From contig JBBSWW010000005.1 in assembly GCA_038046085.1 (NCBI GenBank), positions 1 through 38,634 of the forward strand: a stretch of 38,634 bases of DNA, written 5' to 3'. The notes beneath the pieces are model-generated. The model was given only the letters and a program-made list of their open reading frames with translations. It ran no database searches and was not told the origin of the DNA. Below are positions 16,350-23,112 of this stretch, in pieces. Numbering within the stretch: position 1 is the first letter of the stretch; every line of letters begins with the position of its first letter. A program made the position numbers and the translations under genes. The DNA comes from GW2011-AR18 sp038046085. GTDB lineage: Archaea; Nanobdellota; Nanobdellia; SCGC-AAA011-G17; GW2011-AR18.

Positions 16350-16544
16350 ATGAAAATATTTATTGAAAGAACTAATGAAAATGTTGAAGTTAAGGAAGCA
16401 TCTACAGTTAAGGAGTTATTAAAGATCCTTAAGATAAATCCTACTACTGTTATTGTTGCTAGGGATGATGAGCTTATTACTGAAGATACTAAATTAAACA
16501 AGAATGATTCTATTAAGTTGATCTCAGTAATATCAGGTGGATAA
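16350..16544 (+). CDS. Ubiquitin-like sulfur carrier (ThiS/MoaD/TtuB type)
   Basis: Small beta-grasp protein of 64 residues ending in Gly-Gly (ISVISGG), the hallmark of carriers that are adenylated by an E1 and then hold sulfur as a thiocarboxylate. VKEASTVKELLKILKI matches the first helix region, and the length is typical. Its stop overlaps the TtuA-like start by one base (TAATG), so the carrier and the tRNA thiolase are coupled. In Thermus and in archaea the same pairing (TtuB-TtuA, SAMP2-NcsA) supplies sulfur for 2-thiouridine in tRNA. Other uses (molybdopterin, protein tagging) are possible, but no such genes are seen here. Confidence 0.88.
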   Translation: MKIFIERTNENVEVKEASTVKELLKILKINPTTVIVARDDELITEDTKLNKNDSIKLISVISGG

Positions 16545-17473
16545 TGGTTTGTAAGAAATGTATTGAATCTCCTGTTATTAAGCTTCCCAATAGTGAGGTT
16601 TCTTTATGTAAGTCTTGTTTTGTCAAGTATTTTGAAAAAAAAGTTTTTAAGACAATAAGGATTTACAAACTGGTTGAGAAAAATGATCATATTGGTGTTG
16701 CTGTTTCTGGTGGTAAGGATTCTACTGCTCTTCTTTATATTCTTAATAAATTAATAAAAAAGCGTAAAGGTTCCAGATTGACAGCTATTGCTATTGATGA
16801 GGGTATTAAGGGTTATCGTGATGTCTCTTTGGATTTTCTTAAAAATTTCTGCAATAAGTACAAGATTGATTTGAAGATTTTTTCTTATGAAGCTAATTTT
16901 GGCAAACCTTTAGATAGCATTTTAGATGCTAATAAAAATATTATTCCTTGTTCTATTTGCGGTGTTTTCAGAAGATATTTATTGAATAAGAACTCTAAGG
17001 AGTTAGGTTTTACTAAACTTGCTACTGGCCATAATATGGATGATGAGGCTCAGACTATTCTTATGAATTACTTTAGAAGTAATATTAGAATATCCGCTCG
17101 TTTAGGTCCTATTACTGGTGTTCTTAATAATAAGAAGTTCATTAAAAGGATTAAACCTTTATATTTTTTATCAGAAAAAGAAGTTACTACTTATTCCTAT
17201 ATCATGGAGTTTATGGATAAGTATATGGAATGCCCTCATAATGCTCAGTCTTATAGGGGTCAGATTCGTGATTTCATTAATGATTTTGATTCTAAATATC
17301 CTGGTACTAAGCACGGTATTATTACCTCTTTTTTAGAAATACTTCCATTGTTGAAGAATAATCTCAACTATAAAGAAGAACTTAAGATTTGTTCTATATG
17401 TGCTGAACCTTCTTCTAAAGATATTTGCCAGACATGTATTTATGCTGAGTCTGTTGTGAATAAGATGAAATGA
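16544..17473 (+). CDS. ttuA: tRNA 2-thiolation enzyme TtuA/NcsA (Ncs6-like)
   Basis: PP-loop tRNA thiolase of 309 residues. Zinc site 1 is CKKC/CKSC at the N terminus (Cys3, 6, 22, 25), the PP-loop is SGGKDS (55-60), and zinc site 2 is CSIC/CQTC near the C terminus (283-298). Cys136, Cys139 and Cys230 match the three ligands of the 4Fe-4S cluster of Thermus TtuA (130, 133, 222). GHNMDDEAQT (162-171) is the adenylation segment. TtuA makes 2-thiouridine at position 54, NcsA/Ncs6 at wobble U34; sequence alone does not decide which. Coupled to the carrier gene just before. Confidence 0.92.
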   Translation: MVCKKCIESPVIKLPNSEVSLCKSCFVKYFEKKVFKTIRIYKLVEKNDHIGVAVSGGKDSTALLYILNKLIKKRKGSRLTAIAIDEGIKGYRDVSLDFLKNFCNKYKIDLKIFSYEANFGKPLDSILDANKNIIPCSICGVFRRYLLNKNSKELGFTKLATGHNMDDEAQTILMNYFRSNIRISARLGPITGVLNNKKFIKRIKPLYFLSEKEVTTYSYIMEFMDKYMECPHNAQSYRGQIRDFINDFDSKYPGTKHGIITSFLEILPLLKNNLNYKEELKICSICAEPSSKDICQTCIYAESVVNKMK

Positions 17474-17618
17474 ATGATAAATAGAGTTAGGTGCCTACAA
17501 ATCCAAATAATGTAGTCCCCCCTTATTATATTCTTCATTATATATATTAAAAGTTATACATTCCTTAGTGAATTAAATTTATATACTACCTAATTATAAT
17601 GGTATAGAGGTATTTAGG

Positions 17619-17948
17619 ATGGATTACGATCAAGAAGTGAATATTGCATGTACTAGCTGTTCTAAGAAAGTTCCTATTTCACAGGCTACTTATGGTACAG
17701 GAAAGTCTCTAATTTGTTTTAGTTGCTACAATCTTATTGCTAGAGGTGCTAAGCCTGACCGTATTATACAGTCTGCTGAAGCTCCTGAAAAAGTTAATTA
17801 TAAATGTAATAACTGCGGTTATAATTTCTCTAGATCTGTTAATTTCCATTTTGGTGGTGCCTGTTTTAATTGTGGTAAATATGCTGTTGAAGTTATGAAA
17901 AGCAATGAAGTTATCATGAAAGATAGAAAGTCTTTGTTAGATTACTAA
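17619..17948 (+). CDS. Small two-zinc-ribbon protein
   Basis: Protein of 109 residues with two Cys4 units: CTSC with CFSC in the first half and CNNC with CFNC in the second, each resembling a zinc ribbon or treble clef. It is otherwise basic (ARGAKPDRI, KDRKSLLDY) with no membrane segment. Such small proteins often bind nucleic acid or act as assembly factors, but I do not recognise a named family. The 145-nt gap before it holds a TATA-like TTTATATAC at about 17579 and a short TACC/GGTA inverted repeat, nothing else evident. Confidence 0.65.
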   Translation: MDYDQEVNIACTSCSKKVPISQATYGTGKSLICFSCYNLIARGAKPDRIIQSAEAPEKVNYKCNNCGYNFSRSVNFHFGGACFNCGKYAVEVMKSNEVIMKDRKSLLDY

Positions 17949-17980
17949 TCTTTAAATATATTAAATTTTATTTTAATTAA

Positions 17981-18454
17981 ATGGACTACAACATTATTTT
18001 CAATTCTTATAATTCATTGCATGAAGAAGAACAATTAAAGAAACTTGATTTAATTTCTACTTTTTTAAAAGTTAATAAATCTGATAAATTATTGGATATT
18101 GGCTGTGGCACTGGTATCTCTACCGATTTCTTTGATTGTTTCTCTGTTGGTATTGATCCCTCTTTTAATATGCTTAAATTATCTCAAGGTAATAGGATTA
18201 ATTCTTTTGCTGAAAATTTACCTTTTAAAAATAATTCTTTTGATATAATATTAGCTTTGACTTCTATCCATAATTTTAACAATATTGATCTTGCTATTGA
18301 AGAAATAAAGAGAGTCTCTAAAAAAGATTCTAAGATAGTTATTACTTTATTGAAGAAATCTCCCAAGTTTAGTTCTATTAAAAAGAAGTTATTAAAAAAC
18401 TTTAATTTTAAAACAATTGAAGAAGATAAAGACTTGATTTTTTATCTAGTTTAA
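17981..18454 (+). CDS. Small class I SAM-dependent methyltransferase
   Basis: Methyltransferase of 157 residues, Methyltransf_11 type. Motif I is LLDIGCGTGIST, the acidic strand end is GIDPSFNML, motif II region is NSFDIILALTSIHNF and motif III follows as KKDSKIVITLL. It is short because the usual C-terminal extension is absent. The substrate is unknown; UbiE-like metabolite or tRNA-wobble methyltransferases share this core. It follows the zinc-ribbon gene by 32 nt on the same strand and overlaps the convergent PLP-enzyme gene by nine bases. Confidence 0.82.
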   Translation: MDYNIIFNSYNSLHEEEQLKKLDLISTFLKVNKSDKLLDIGCGTGISTDFFDCFSVGIDPSFNMLKLSQGNRINSFAENLPFKNNSFDIILALTSIHNFNNIDLAIEEIKRVSKKDSKIVITLLKKSPKFSSIKKKLLKNFNFKTIEEDKDLIFYLV

Positions 18455-19468
18455 CTTTGATTTTCCTGTATTTACTATTAACATTTTCTTATCTCTTGGT
18501 AATTTATCTTTCATCTGTAACATTAATGCTAATCCTGCTATTCCTGAATATTCACAATTAATCTTTTGTTCTTTAGCTATTTTCATTGCCTCTTCTAAAT
18601 ATTCCTCTCTTACTAAGCATACACTTGATTTAGACCCACAATATCCTGCATATTTATAGAGTTTTATCCATTGTTCGTCATAATGTACAAATGGTAAATG
18701 AGGAGAGTGTAATTTGTCTGCCTTACTTTTTGGATTATCTATTGTTGCACCTAAATAATTACATTTTCTTAATATTTTAATGTCACATTTAAATCTTGGA
18801 TCATGTTTTTTAGTTGTAACCTCTTTTTTATTTATATTTAGTATATTTTCATATAGATTTCCTGTTCCAAAAGGTACAAAACAGTATTCTGGATTGTTAT
18901 TTATTATTTCATAACTTAACCAGTCATAGAATCTCATTGTTGGATCTAATGCTTGATTAGATGTTATATCAAATCCAGTTGAATTATTTGTTAGTTTTAA
19001 AATATCTCTCCATCCTAAAGTTCTCTTTGATAAATCTGTTTGATATACTTCACATCCTAATAACTTTAAATATTTTAATATTTCAGGTTTTAAGTTAATA
19101 TCTACAAGAACTTTTAGATTAGGCAGTTTATACTTATTTAGTTGTGTTTGTATAGCTATTGCTGCACTTCCTGAACTTATTATAGACATGTGCGGAAGTT
19201 TTCCTTTTATTTGCCCATTCTTTTTTGATATTAAAAAGTCTCTATAAGTTACAATTATTTCCCAAGCCATTCTATCTTTATGTGTTCCAGTAGGATTGAC
19301 ACTTTCATCTTTTAACCATACATTTGTAAATCCTGGAACTTTTATTTGATATGTTGGTGTTGCAGGAAATTTTGGATTATCAGAAGGAAACTCAGGTCTA
19401 TTAGGATTATTTTCAGAAGCAATTTTTATAGATTTTAGAATTAATTCTTCACTTTTAGATAAAAACAT
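18446..19468 (-). CDS. PLP-dependent enzyme, threonine synthase/tryptophan synthase beta family
   Basis: Fold-type II PLP enzyme of 340 residues. The PLP lysine lies in NPTGTHKDRMA (about 57-67), the standard family motif, preceded by VWLKDES. IISSGSAAIAIQTQL is the substrate/phosphate-facing helix and VPFGTGNLYENI is the PLP-phosphate glycine loop (shorter than GGGG forms). A late EYSGIAGLALMLQ segment matches the family C-terminal region. Threonine synthase-like is the nearest guess, but cysteine synthase and related activities cannot be excluded, and no amino-acid pathway genes are nearby. It diverges from the cyclase gene at 19599. Confidence 0.75.
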   Translation of the reverse strand: MFLSKSEELILKSIKIASENNPNRPEFPSDNPKFPATPTYQIKVPGFTNVWLKDESVNPTGTHKDRMAWEIIVTYRDFLISKKNGQIKGKLPHMSIISSGSAAIAIQTQLNKYKLPNLKVLVDINLKPEILKYLKLLGCEVYQTDLSKRTLGWRDILKLTNNSTGFDITSNQALDPTMRFYDWLSYEIINNNPEYCFVPFGTGNLYENILNINKKEVTTKKHDPRFKCDIKILRKCNYLGATIDNPKSKADKLHSPHLPFVHYDEQWIKLYKYAGYCGSKSSVCLVREEYLEEAMKIAKEQKINCEYSGIAGLALMLQMKDKLPRDKKMLIVNTGKSKLN

Positions 19469-19510
19469 ATATATTCCTTAAATATTTCAAATAAAAAGGT
19501 TTCTATGTAA

Positions 19511-19524
19511 GGTTTTCTAAAACC
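19511..19524. repeat. Palindrome in the divergent PLP-enzyme/cyclase promoter region
   Basis: GGTTTTCTAAAACC is an inverted repeat with two perfect 6-base arms and a 2-base centre. It lies in the 130-nt gap between two divergent genes, upstream of the cyclase TATA box. It could be an operator for a dimeric regulator; the regulator is unknown. Confidence 0.35.
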
Positions 19525-19567
19525 CATTATTATCATCCTATGAACCTTATACAATATAAAAAGAAAG

Positions 19568-19575
19568 TATATAAA
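19568..19575 (+). promoter_or_regulatory. TATA box of the diadenylate cyclase gene
   Basis: TATATAAA is 24-31 nt before the ATG at 19599. This decides the start: another ATG at 19588 is out of frame and would leave too little room. Confidence 0.5.
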
Positions 19576-19598
19576 CTAAGTCTTCATCATGAACCTCT

Positions 19599-20444
19599 AT
19601 GACAACAAAAGAGGGACAGATTTCGAATATTATTGGTATTGCAGCCACTAAATTAGCAAATGAGATTAGTGCTACAAGTATTCTCTCTTTTGAAAGGACT
19701 GCATCTGATATCTATAATGATTCTTTATACAATGAAATTAAAGTCTCTCTTTTCAAGAAAGTCGGTTACTCTCAGTATATAAAAACTGAATATAAGACTA
19801 ATATAAAAAAACCAGGCTTAGGCTCTATGATTCCCATTAAGGAGTTGATAGCTGAAGCTTATTATAATAAATATATCTCTAAAGGTGAGACTATTGTATG
19901 TATACAGGATGATTCTTTTGATAATGGTTTTAAGGGTATGATGTCTGTAGTGCACGTTGATACTTTATTCTCTACTAATAATACTAGCTTATTGTATGAG
20001 AATGTCCATCCTGATATTATTGACTCAATTATAGAAATCGCTTTAGAAATATCAAAATATGGCAGAGAAGGTAAGAAGGTTGGCACTGCTTTCATTATTG
20101 GTCCTAAGGAAATCATGAAATACTCTAAGCAATTGATTATTAATCCATTTGAATATATTGCTCCTGAGAAGAAGAAGATTACAGACCTTGAATTAAGAGA
20201 GACAATTAAGGAATTTTCTCAGTTAGATGGTGTTTTCATGATTGATAATGATGGGACTATATTATCATCTGGCACTTATATTGATATTGATACTGAAGGT
20301 TTGAATCTTCCCCATGGTCTTGGTACTAAGCATCGTAATTGTGCAGCTATTACAGCAAAAACATCTGCTATAGCATTTGTTGTCTCATCTTCTGGTGGTA
20401 AGATAAAGATATTCAAGAATGGTAAGATTGTTATGAGCATCTAG
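19599..20444 (+). CDS. dacZ: Diadenylate cyclase (archaeal DacZ type)
   Basis: Makes c-di-AMP from two ATP. The protein has 281 residues. The C-terminal half is a DisA_N domain: EGKKVGTAFIIG (157-168), the DGA motif as DGV (LDGVFMIDNDG, 210-212), LPHGLGTKH (238-245), and the RHR motif as KHR (244-246) followed by the AAITAKTSAIAFVVSSSGG strand pair. The N-terminal ~130 residues resemble the unnamed N domain of archaeal DacZ proteins rather than DisA's DNA-binding region. c-di-AMP commonly controls K+ uptake and osmotic balance. The stop codon is part of a CTAG palindrome that also gives the stop of the convergent gene. Confidence 0.85.
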   Translation: MTTKEGQISNIIGIAATKLANEISATSILSFERTASDIYNDSLYNEIKVSLFKKVGYSQYIKTEYKTNIKKPGLGSMIPIKELIAEAYYNKYISKGETIVCIQDDSFDNGFKGMMSVVHVDTLFSTNNTSLLYENVHPDIIDSIIEIALEISKYGREGKKVGTAFIIGPKEIMKYSKQLIINPFEYIAPEKKKITDLELRETIKEFSQLDGVFMIDNDGTILSSGTYIDIDTEGLNLPHGLGTKHRNCAAITAKTSAIAFVVSSSGGKIKIFKNGKIVMSI

Positions 20445-20806
20445 TTGCTTATATCATGTTCTAGGTTTTCTATCTGTTGTTCTATTAATTCTGTCCTTTC
20501 TTCAAATATGTCTAATCTTTCTTTTAATTCTTCATCTGCATTTCTAGCTTCTTTATTATCATTTAATACTGTTAATAATCCTAATAATGTGTCGTGCAGT
20601 TCATTAAGTTGTATTAAATTTAGATTTTTATTATTTAATGTTTCTATTCTGAGATATCTGAACCTTCTTATTTTTTCTAATGCTCTATTTATGGTTCTCT
20701 CTTGAAGATGATCTCTGAATATCTCTATGTCATTATCATTTATTTCGTTTATTTTTTCTCTTTTTGGAGGTATATCAAATCCTCTTCCAAATATCTGTAT
20801 ATGCAT
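20441..20806 (-). CDS. Coiled-coil hypothetical protein
   Basis: Protein of 121 residues, very rich in Glu, Asn, Arg and Leu, with long helices and heptad-like leucine spacing in the second half (DEELKERLDIFEERTELI). No catalytic motif or membrane segment. Function unknown. Its stop shares the CTAG with the cyclase stop; its start lies about 60 nt from the tRNA-Arg gene on the other strand. Confidence 0.55.
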   Translation of the reverse strand: MHIQIFGRGFDIPPKREKINEINDNDIEIFRDHLQERTINRALEKIRRFRYLRIETLNNKNLNLIQLNELHDTLLGLLTVLNDNKEARNADEELKERLDIFEERTELIEQQIENLEHDISN

Positions 20807-20890
20807 AGGATATTAGATTTTTACTCTTTTATAAACATTTTTAAAGCTTTAACTTTCTACATTTGTATGCCCCTGTAGCGCAGCCTGGAT

Positions 20891-20905
20891 TTATAATAAC
20901 TAGAT
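20891..20905 (+). other. tRNA-Arg intron 1, D-loop (about position 20a/21)
   Basis: 15-nt intron. Four exon bases CTGG (20885-20888) pair with CTAG (20900-20903) inside the intron as the central BHB helix, flanked by 3-nt bulges ATT (cut AT|T) and ATA (cut AT|A). Those cuts restore a consensus D-loop exactly. The inner helix is lacking, so it is a reduced BHB. Confidence 0.7.
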
Positions 20906-20938
20906 AGCGCGTCAGGTTCCTAACCTGTAGGTCGTGGG

Positions 20939-20969
20939 AGGTTAAATCATGTGTGGTTTAATCAACGAA
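20939..20969 (+). other. tRNA-Arg intron 2, T-loop (position 53/54)
   Basis: 31-nt intron between GTGGG and TTCAAAT. Inner helix GGTTAAA (20940-20946) pairs with TTTAATC (20957-20963), one G-U. The central helix is relaxed: C933-G967, G934-C966, T935-A965 and a G936/A964 mismatch (numbers plus 20000). Bulges GG|A and AA|T fit the cut sites. Confidence 0.72.
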
Positions 20970-20997
20970 TTCAAATCCCATCAGGGGCGTTATAATC

Positions 20998-21294
20998 ATG
21001 AAAGAAATAATCTTTAAACATAAAATGAAAAGTGGTATTAGTGTTATGTATAAAAAGAAAGATGATACTATAGACTTCTTAATTATGGAAATTCATAGTT
21101 TTGTTGACTGTTCTGAAGCTGAAGGCAAATCTATTGATCTTGATGGCAATGAAAAAGAATTTGTAATATCCTCAGAAAAAGAGTCATTTCTATTGCCTGA
21201 ATTGTTGTCTAAAATAATAGAAGTTGAAGATAATCAAGTTTTAATAAGATATTCTTATAATGAGCAGTTATATGAAATATTACAAATTGCATGA
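20998..21294 (+). CDS. Hypothetical protein directly after tRNA-Arg
   Basis: Protein of 98 residues, acidic, with no recognised family. It begins KEIIFKHKMKSGISVMYKKK and continues with strand-rich segments (IDFLIMEIHSFVD, NQVLIRYSYNEQL). The ATG is only 8 nt after the tRNA discriminator base, which leaves no room for a separate promoter; it is probably cotranscribed with the tRNA and freed by tRNA 3' processing. Confidence 0.55.
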   Translation: MKEIIFKHKMKSGISVMYKKKDDTIDFLIMEIHSFVDCSEAEGKSIDLDGNEKEFVISSEKESFLLPELLSKIIEVEDNQVLIRYSYNEQLYEILQIA

Positions 21295-21320
21295 TTTTTT
21301 TATCTGTTATATTTTGTTAA

Positions 21321-21713
21321 TTATCTTTTACTTTCTATTTGTTGTTTTTCGTATAATGATCTTATTAATAATATTCCTAGTTCTCTATTTCTCTCTGTTA
21401 TCTCTCTGGCCAATCTTCTCATTTCAGGCGTCATTATCTGGGTGTGTTCACCTTTTGTTAACTTATCTTCGTATTCTTCAGCTATCCAATAATTTCTATA
21501 TTTTACTAATGCATCAATTTCTCCGTCACAATCAATGTCTCTTAAACGATAATTTGTTTCACCATAACCTGAAGGTAGACTAACTGATGGGACATTGAAT
21601 GTTTTGCCACAATCAAACATTTCCGGTGTAGGTTCAACAAATTTAGGGCTCTCAGAAAATGGATTACATGAGCCTAATAGTAATGTTGTTAATAATACAT
21701 ATTTTTGTTTCAT
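21321..21713 (-). CDS. Predicted lipoprotein with EF-hand-like calcium loop
   Basis: Exported protein of 130 residues. Signal MKQKYVLLTTLLLGSC ends in the lipobox LGSC with Cys16. The mature region has an EF-hand-like loop, DIDCDGEIDALV (Asp, Asp, Asp, Gly, Glu, Asp in the Ca2+-binding pattern), as in dockerin or thrombospondin-type repeats. The tail is charged and helical (EMRRLAREITERNRE). Its start overlaps the stop of the upstream gene by four bases (ATGA), so the two form an operon. It should be a substrate of Lgt. Unlike the other window lipoprotein it is not Ser/Thr-rich. Confidence 0.68.
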   Translation of the reverse strand: MKQKYVLLTTLLLGSCNPFSESPKFVEPTPEMFDCGKTFNVPSVSLPSGYGETNYRLRDIDCDGEIDALVKYRNYWIAEEYEDKLTKGEHTQIMTPEMRRLAREITERNRELGILLIRSLYEKQQIESKR

Positions 21714-22321
21714 TTTGTACTTTCCACAAATTCTTCTATATTATCATAAATTCTAATAGAAAACTGTTTGGCAATTGATCTTAAATGTTCATTATTTCCT
21801 ATTAAGGCAAGTGGTAATATTTTTATTTCTTTGTTGAAGCAACATTCATTATACCTAAATTTTTCAATTTCAAGAGGTTCTAACAAAAACATTTTTCTAA
21901 AACTGTTAAGTCCTTCAATTGCCTTTTCAGGATTTTGGTATTTTGATATCATTTCATTTATAGTTTTAAATAAGAATATTCTATGTCCTTCTAAAAATTT
22001 GGAAGAATAATCACATGAGGTAAAGGTTTTTCCATTAGTTAAAGCCATTAAATCAAATGGAATACAATACTCTGGTTCTTCATCTGTAGTGAATACTAAG
22101 CCTTCTGGTCTGTAAGTTTTATTGTATTCTGTTGTTATTAAGGAAACGCATAGTCTCTTATTTAATTCATTGTGGTCTGTATTAGGTTTTAATGTTTTAT
22201 ATTTTAATATATCATTAACCACTTGGCACGTAATTCCATGATTTTGTTTGGGATTAAATGTCATGGTCTGATACATATTATCAGCATTTATCAAACTCTT
22301 GAAGTATATTTTATTTACCAT
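21710..22321 (-). CDS. Hypothetical protein, first gene of lipoprotein operon
   Basis: Protein of 203 residues, no recognised family, with no signal peptide or membrane helix. It contains seven Cys scattered through the chain (for example YNECCFNKE), odd for a small cytoplasmic protein. Transcribed divergently from the TrmB-like regulator across a 59-nt gap, which makes it a candidate regulatory target. Codon use is somewhat more A-rich than the core genes. Confidence 0.55.
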   Translation of the reverse strand: MVNKIYFKSLINADNMYQTMTFNPKQNHGITCQVVNDILKYKTLKPNTDHNELNKRLCVSLITTEYNKTYRPEGLVFTTDEEPEYCIPFDLMALTNGKTFTSCDYSSKFLEGHRIFLFKTINEMISKYQNPEKAIEGLNSFRKMFLLEPLEIEKFRYNECCFNKEIKILPLALIGNNEHLRSIAKQFSIRIYDNIEEFVESTK

Positions 22322-22361
22322 ATAGTAGTTATAGATATTAGTTATATTTAAATATTACATC

Positions 22362-22372
22362 CCACCTAGTGG
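22362..22372. promoter_or_regulatory. Candidate operator upstream of the TrmB-like gene
   Basis: CCAC-CTA-GTGG is a perfect inverted repeat (4-base arms) that sits just downstream of the TATA-like TTATATTTAAATATT (22342-22356) and 8 nt before the ATG at 22381. A repressor bound here would cover the start site of transcription. Autoregulation by the TrmB-like protein is the simplest guess. Confidence 0.4.
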
Positions 22373-22380
22373 AGTGTAAG

Positions 22381-23112
22381 ATGTATGAAGAATTATTACA
22401 AAAAGCAGGATTAACAAAAAATGAATCATTAGTTTATTTAACACTCTTAAAAATAGGTAAATCTCAATCAGGTAAAATTATCAATGAAGCTAAAATTTCA
22501 AGTGGTAAAATCTATGAAACATTATCTAAGTTAATAGATAAAGGATTAGTAAAATTAGTTATAGAAAATGGAATTAAAAACTTTATAGCCAATGATCCCA
22601 AGATGCTCCTTATATATTTAGATGATAAGGAAAAAGAAATTATTAAAAAAAGAGAAGAATTAGAAAAAGCTATTCCTCTGATGAATATCATTAAATCAAA
22701 TGAAAAACTTGAAAACGTGGCTTTGATAAAAGGATTTAAAGGAATATCTACTATAGTATATAATTCATTAGAAAACGCGAAATATATAGAAATTATGGGA
22801 CTAACATCCAATAAAGATGAAAACTTCAATAACTTCTGGAAGAAATGGCATAATCAGAGAGTGAGATTAAAGAAAAACGCAAAATGTCTGTTCTCTGATA
22901 AGAATACAGATTATTGGAAATTCTTTAAAAAATTAAAACATACAGAAGTTAGGGAAATAACAACATTAAGTCCATCATCAGTTATGATAGTTGATGATAA
23001 TACATTTATATTTTCCTATCAAGAAGAATTCATATGTATACATATTCAATCATATTCTATATCAAGATCTTTCTCAGGATTTTTTAATAGTTTATGGAAT
23101 ATAAAAAACTAG
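22381..23112 (+). CDS. TrmB-family transcriptional regulator
   Basis: Protein of 243 residues from the ATG at 22381. An upstream GTG (22369) would add four residues but lies within the palindrome; a GGAGTG at 22371-22376 gives the ATG a ribosome binding site. Residues 1 to about 70 are the TrmB winged helix: KAGLTKNESLVYLTLLKIG, then SGKIYETLSKLIDKGLVKL. A coiled region follows (KEKEIIKKREELEKAIP), and the C-terminal part is a PLD-like/effector domain of the short TrmB kind. TrmB proteins sense sugars or other small molecules; the ligand here is unknown. Its A-rich codon use (AAA, GAA, ATA) differs from adjacent core genes and suggests acquisition. The stop overlaps the convergent gene by four bases. 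Confidence 0.85.
   Translation: MYEELLQKAGLTKNESLVYLTLLKIGKSQSGKIINEAKISSGKIYETLSKLIDKGLVKLVIENGIKNFIANDPKMLLIYLDDKEKEIIKKREELEKAIPLMNIIKSNEKLENVALIKGFKGISTIVYNSLENAKYIEIMGLTSNKDENFNNFWKKWHNQRVRLKKNAKCLFSDKNTDYWKFFKKLKHTEVREITTLSPSSVMIVDDNTFIFSYQEEFICIHIQSYSISRSFSGFFNSLWNIKN

Larger units (their letters stand above)
20869..20989 (+). tRNA. tRNA-Arg(CCU) with D-loop and T-loop introns
   Basis: The acceptor arms GCCCCTG and CAGGGGC pair perfectly, with discriminator G20989 and no encoded CCA. The anticodon loop TTCCTAA (20917-20923) gives CCU, for Arg AGG codons; the stem has a single U27-U43 mismatch. Two stretches must be removed to give a normal cloverleaf: 20891-20905 in the D-loop and 20939-20969 in the T-loop. 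Without them the D arm reads GCGC AGCCTGGATA GCGC and the T arm GTGGG TTCAAAT CCCAT. The gene would be missed or misread by tools that allow only anticodon-loop introns. A TATA-like TTTTAAAG lies about 30 nt upstream. Confidence 0.85.
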
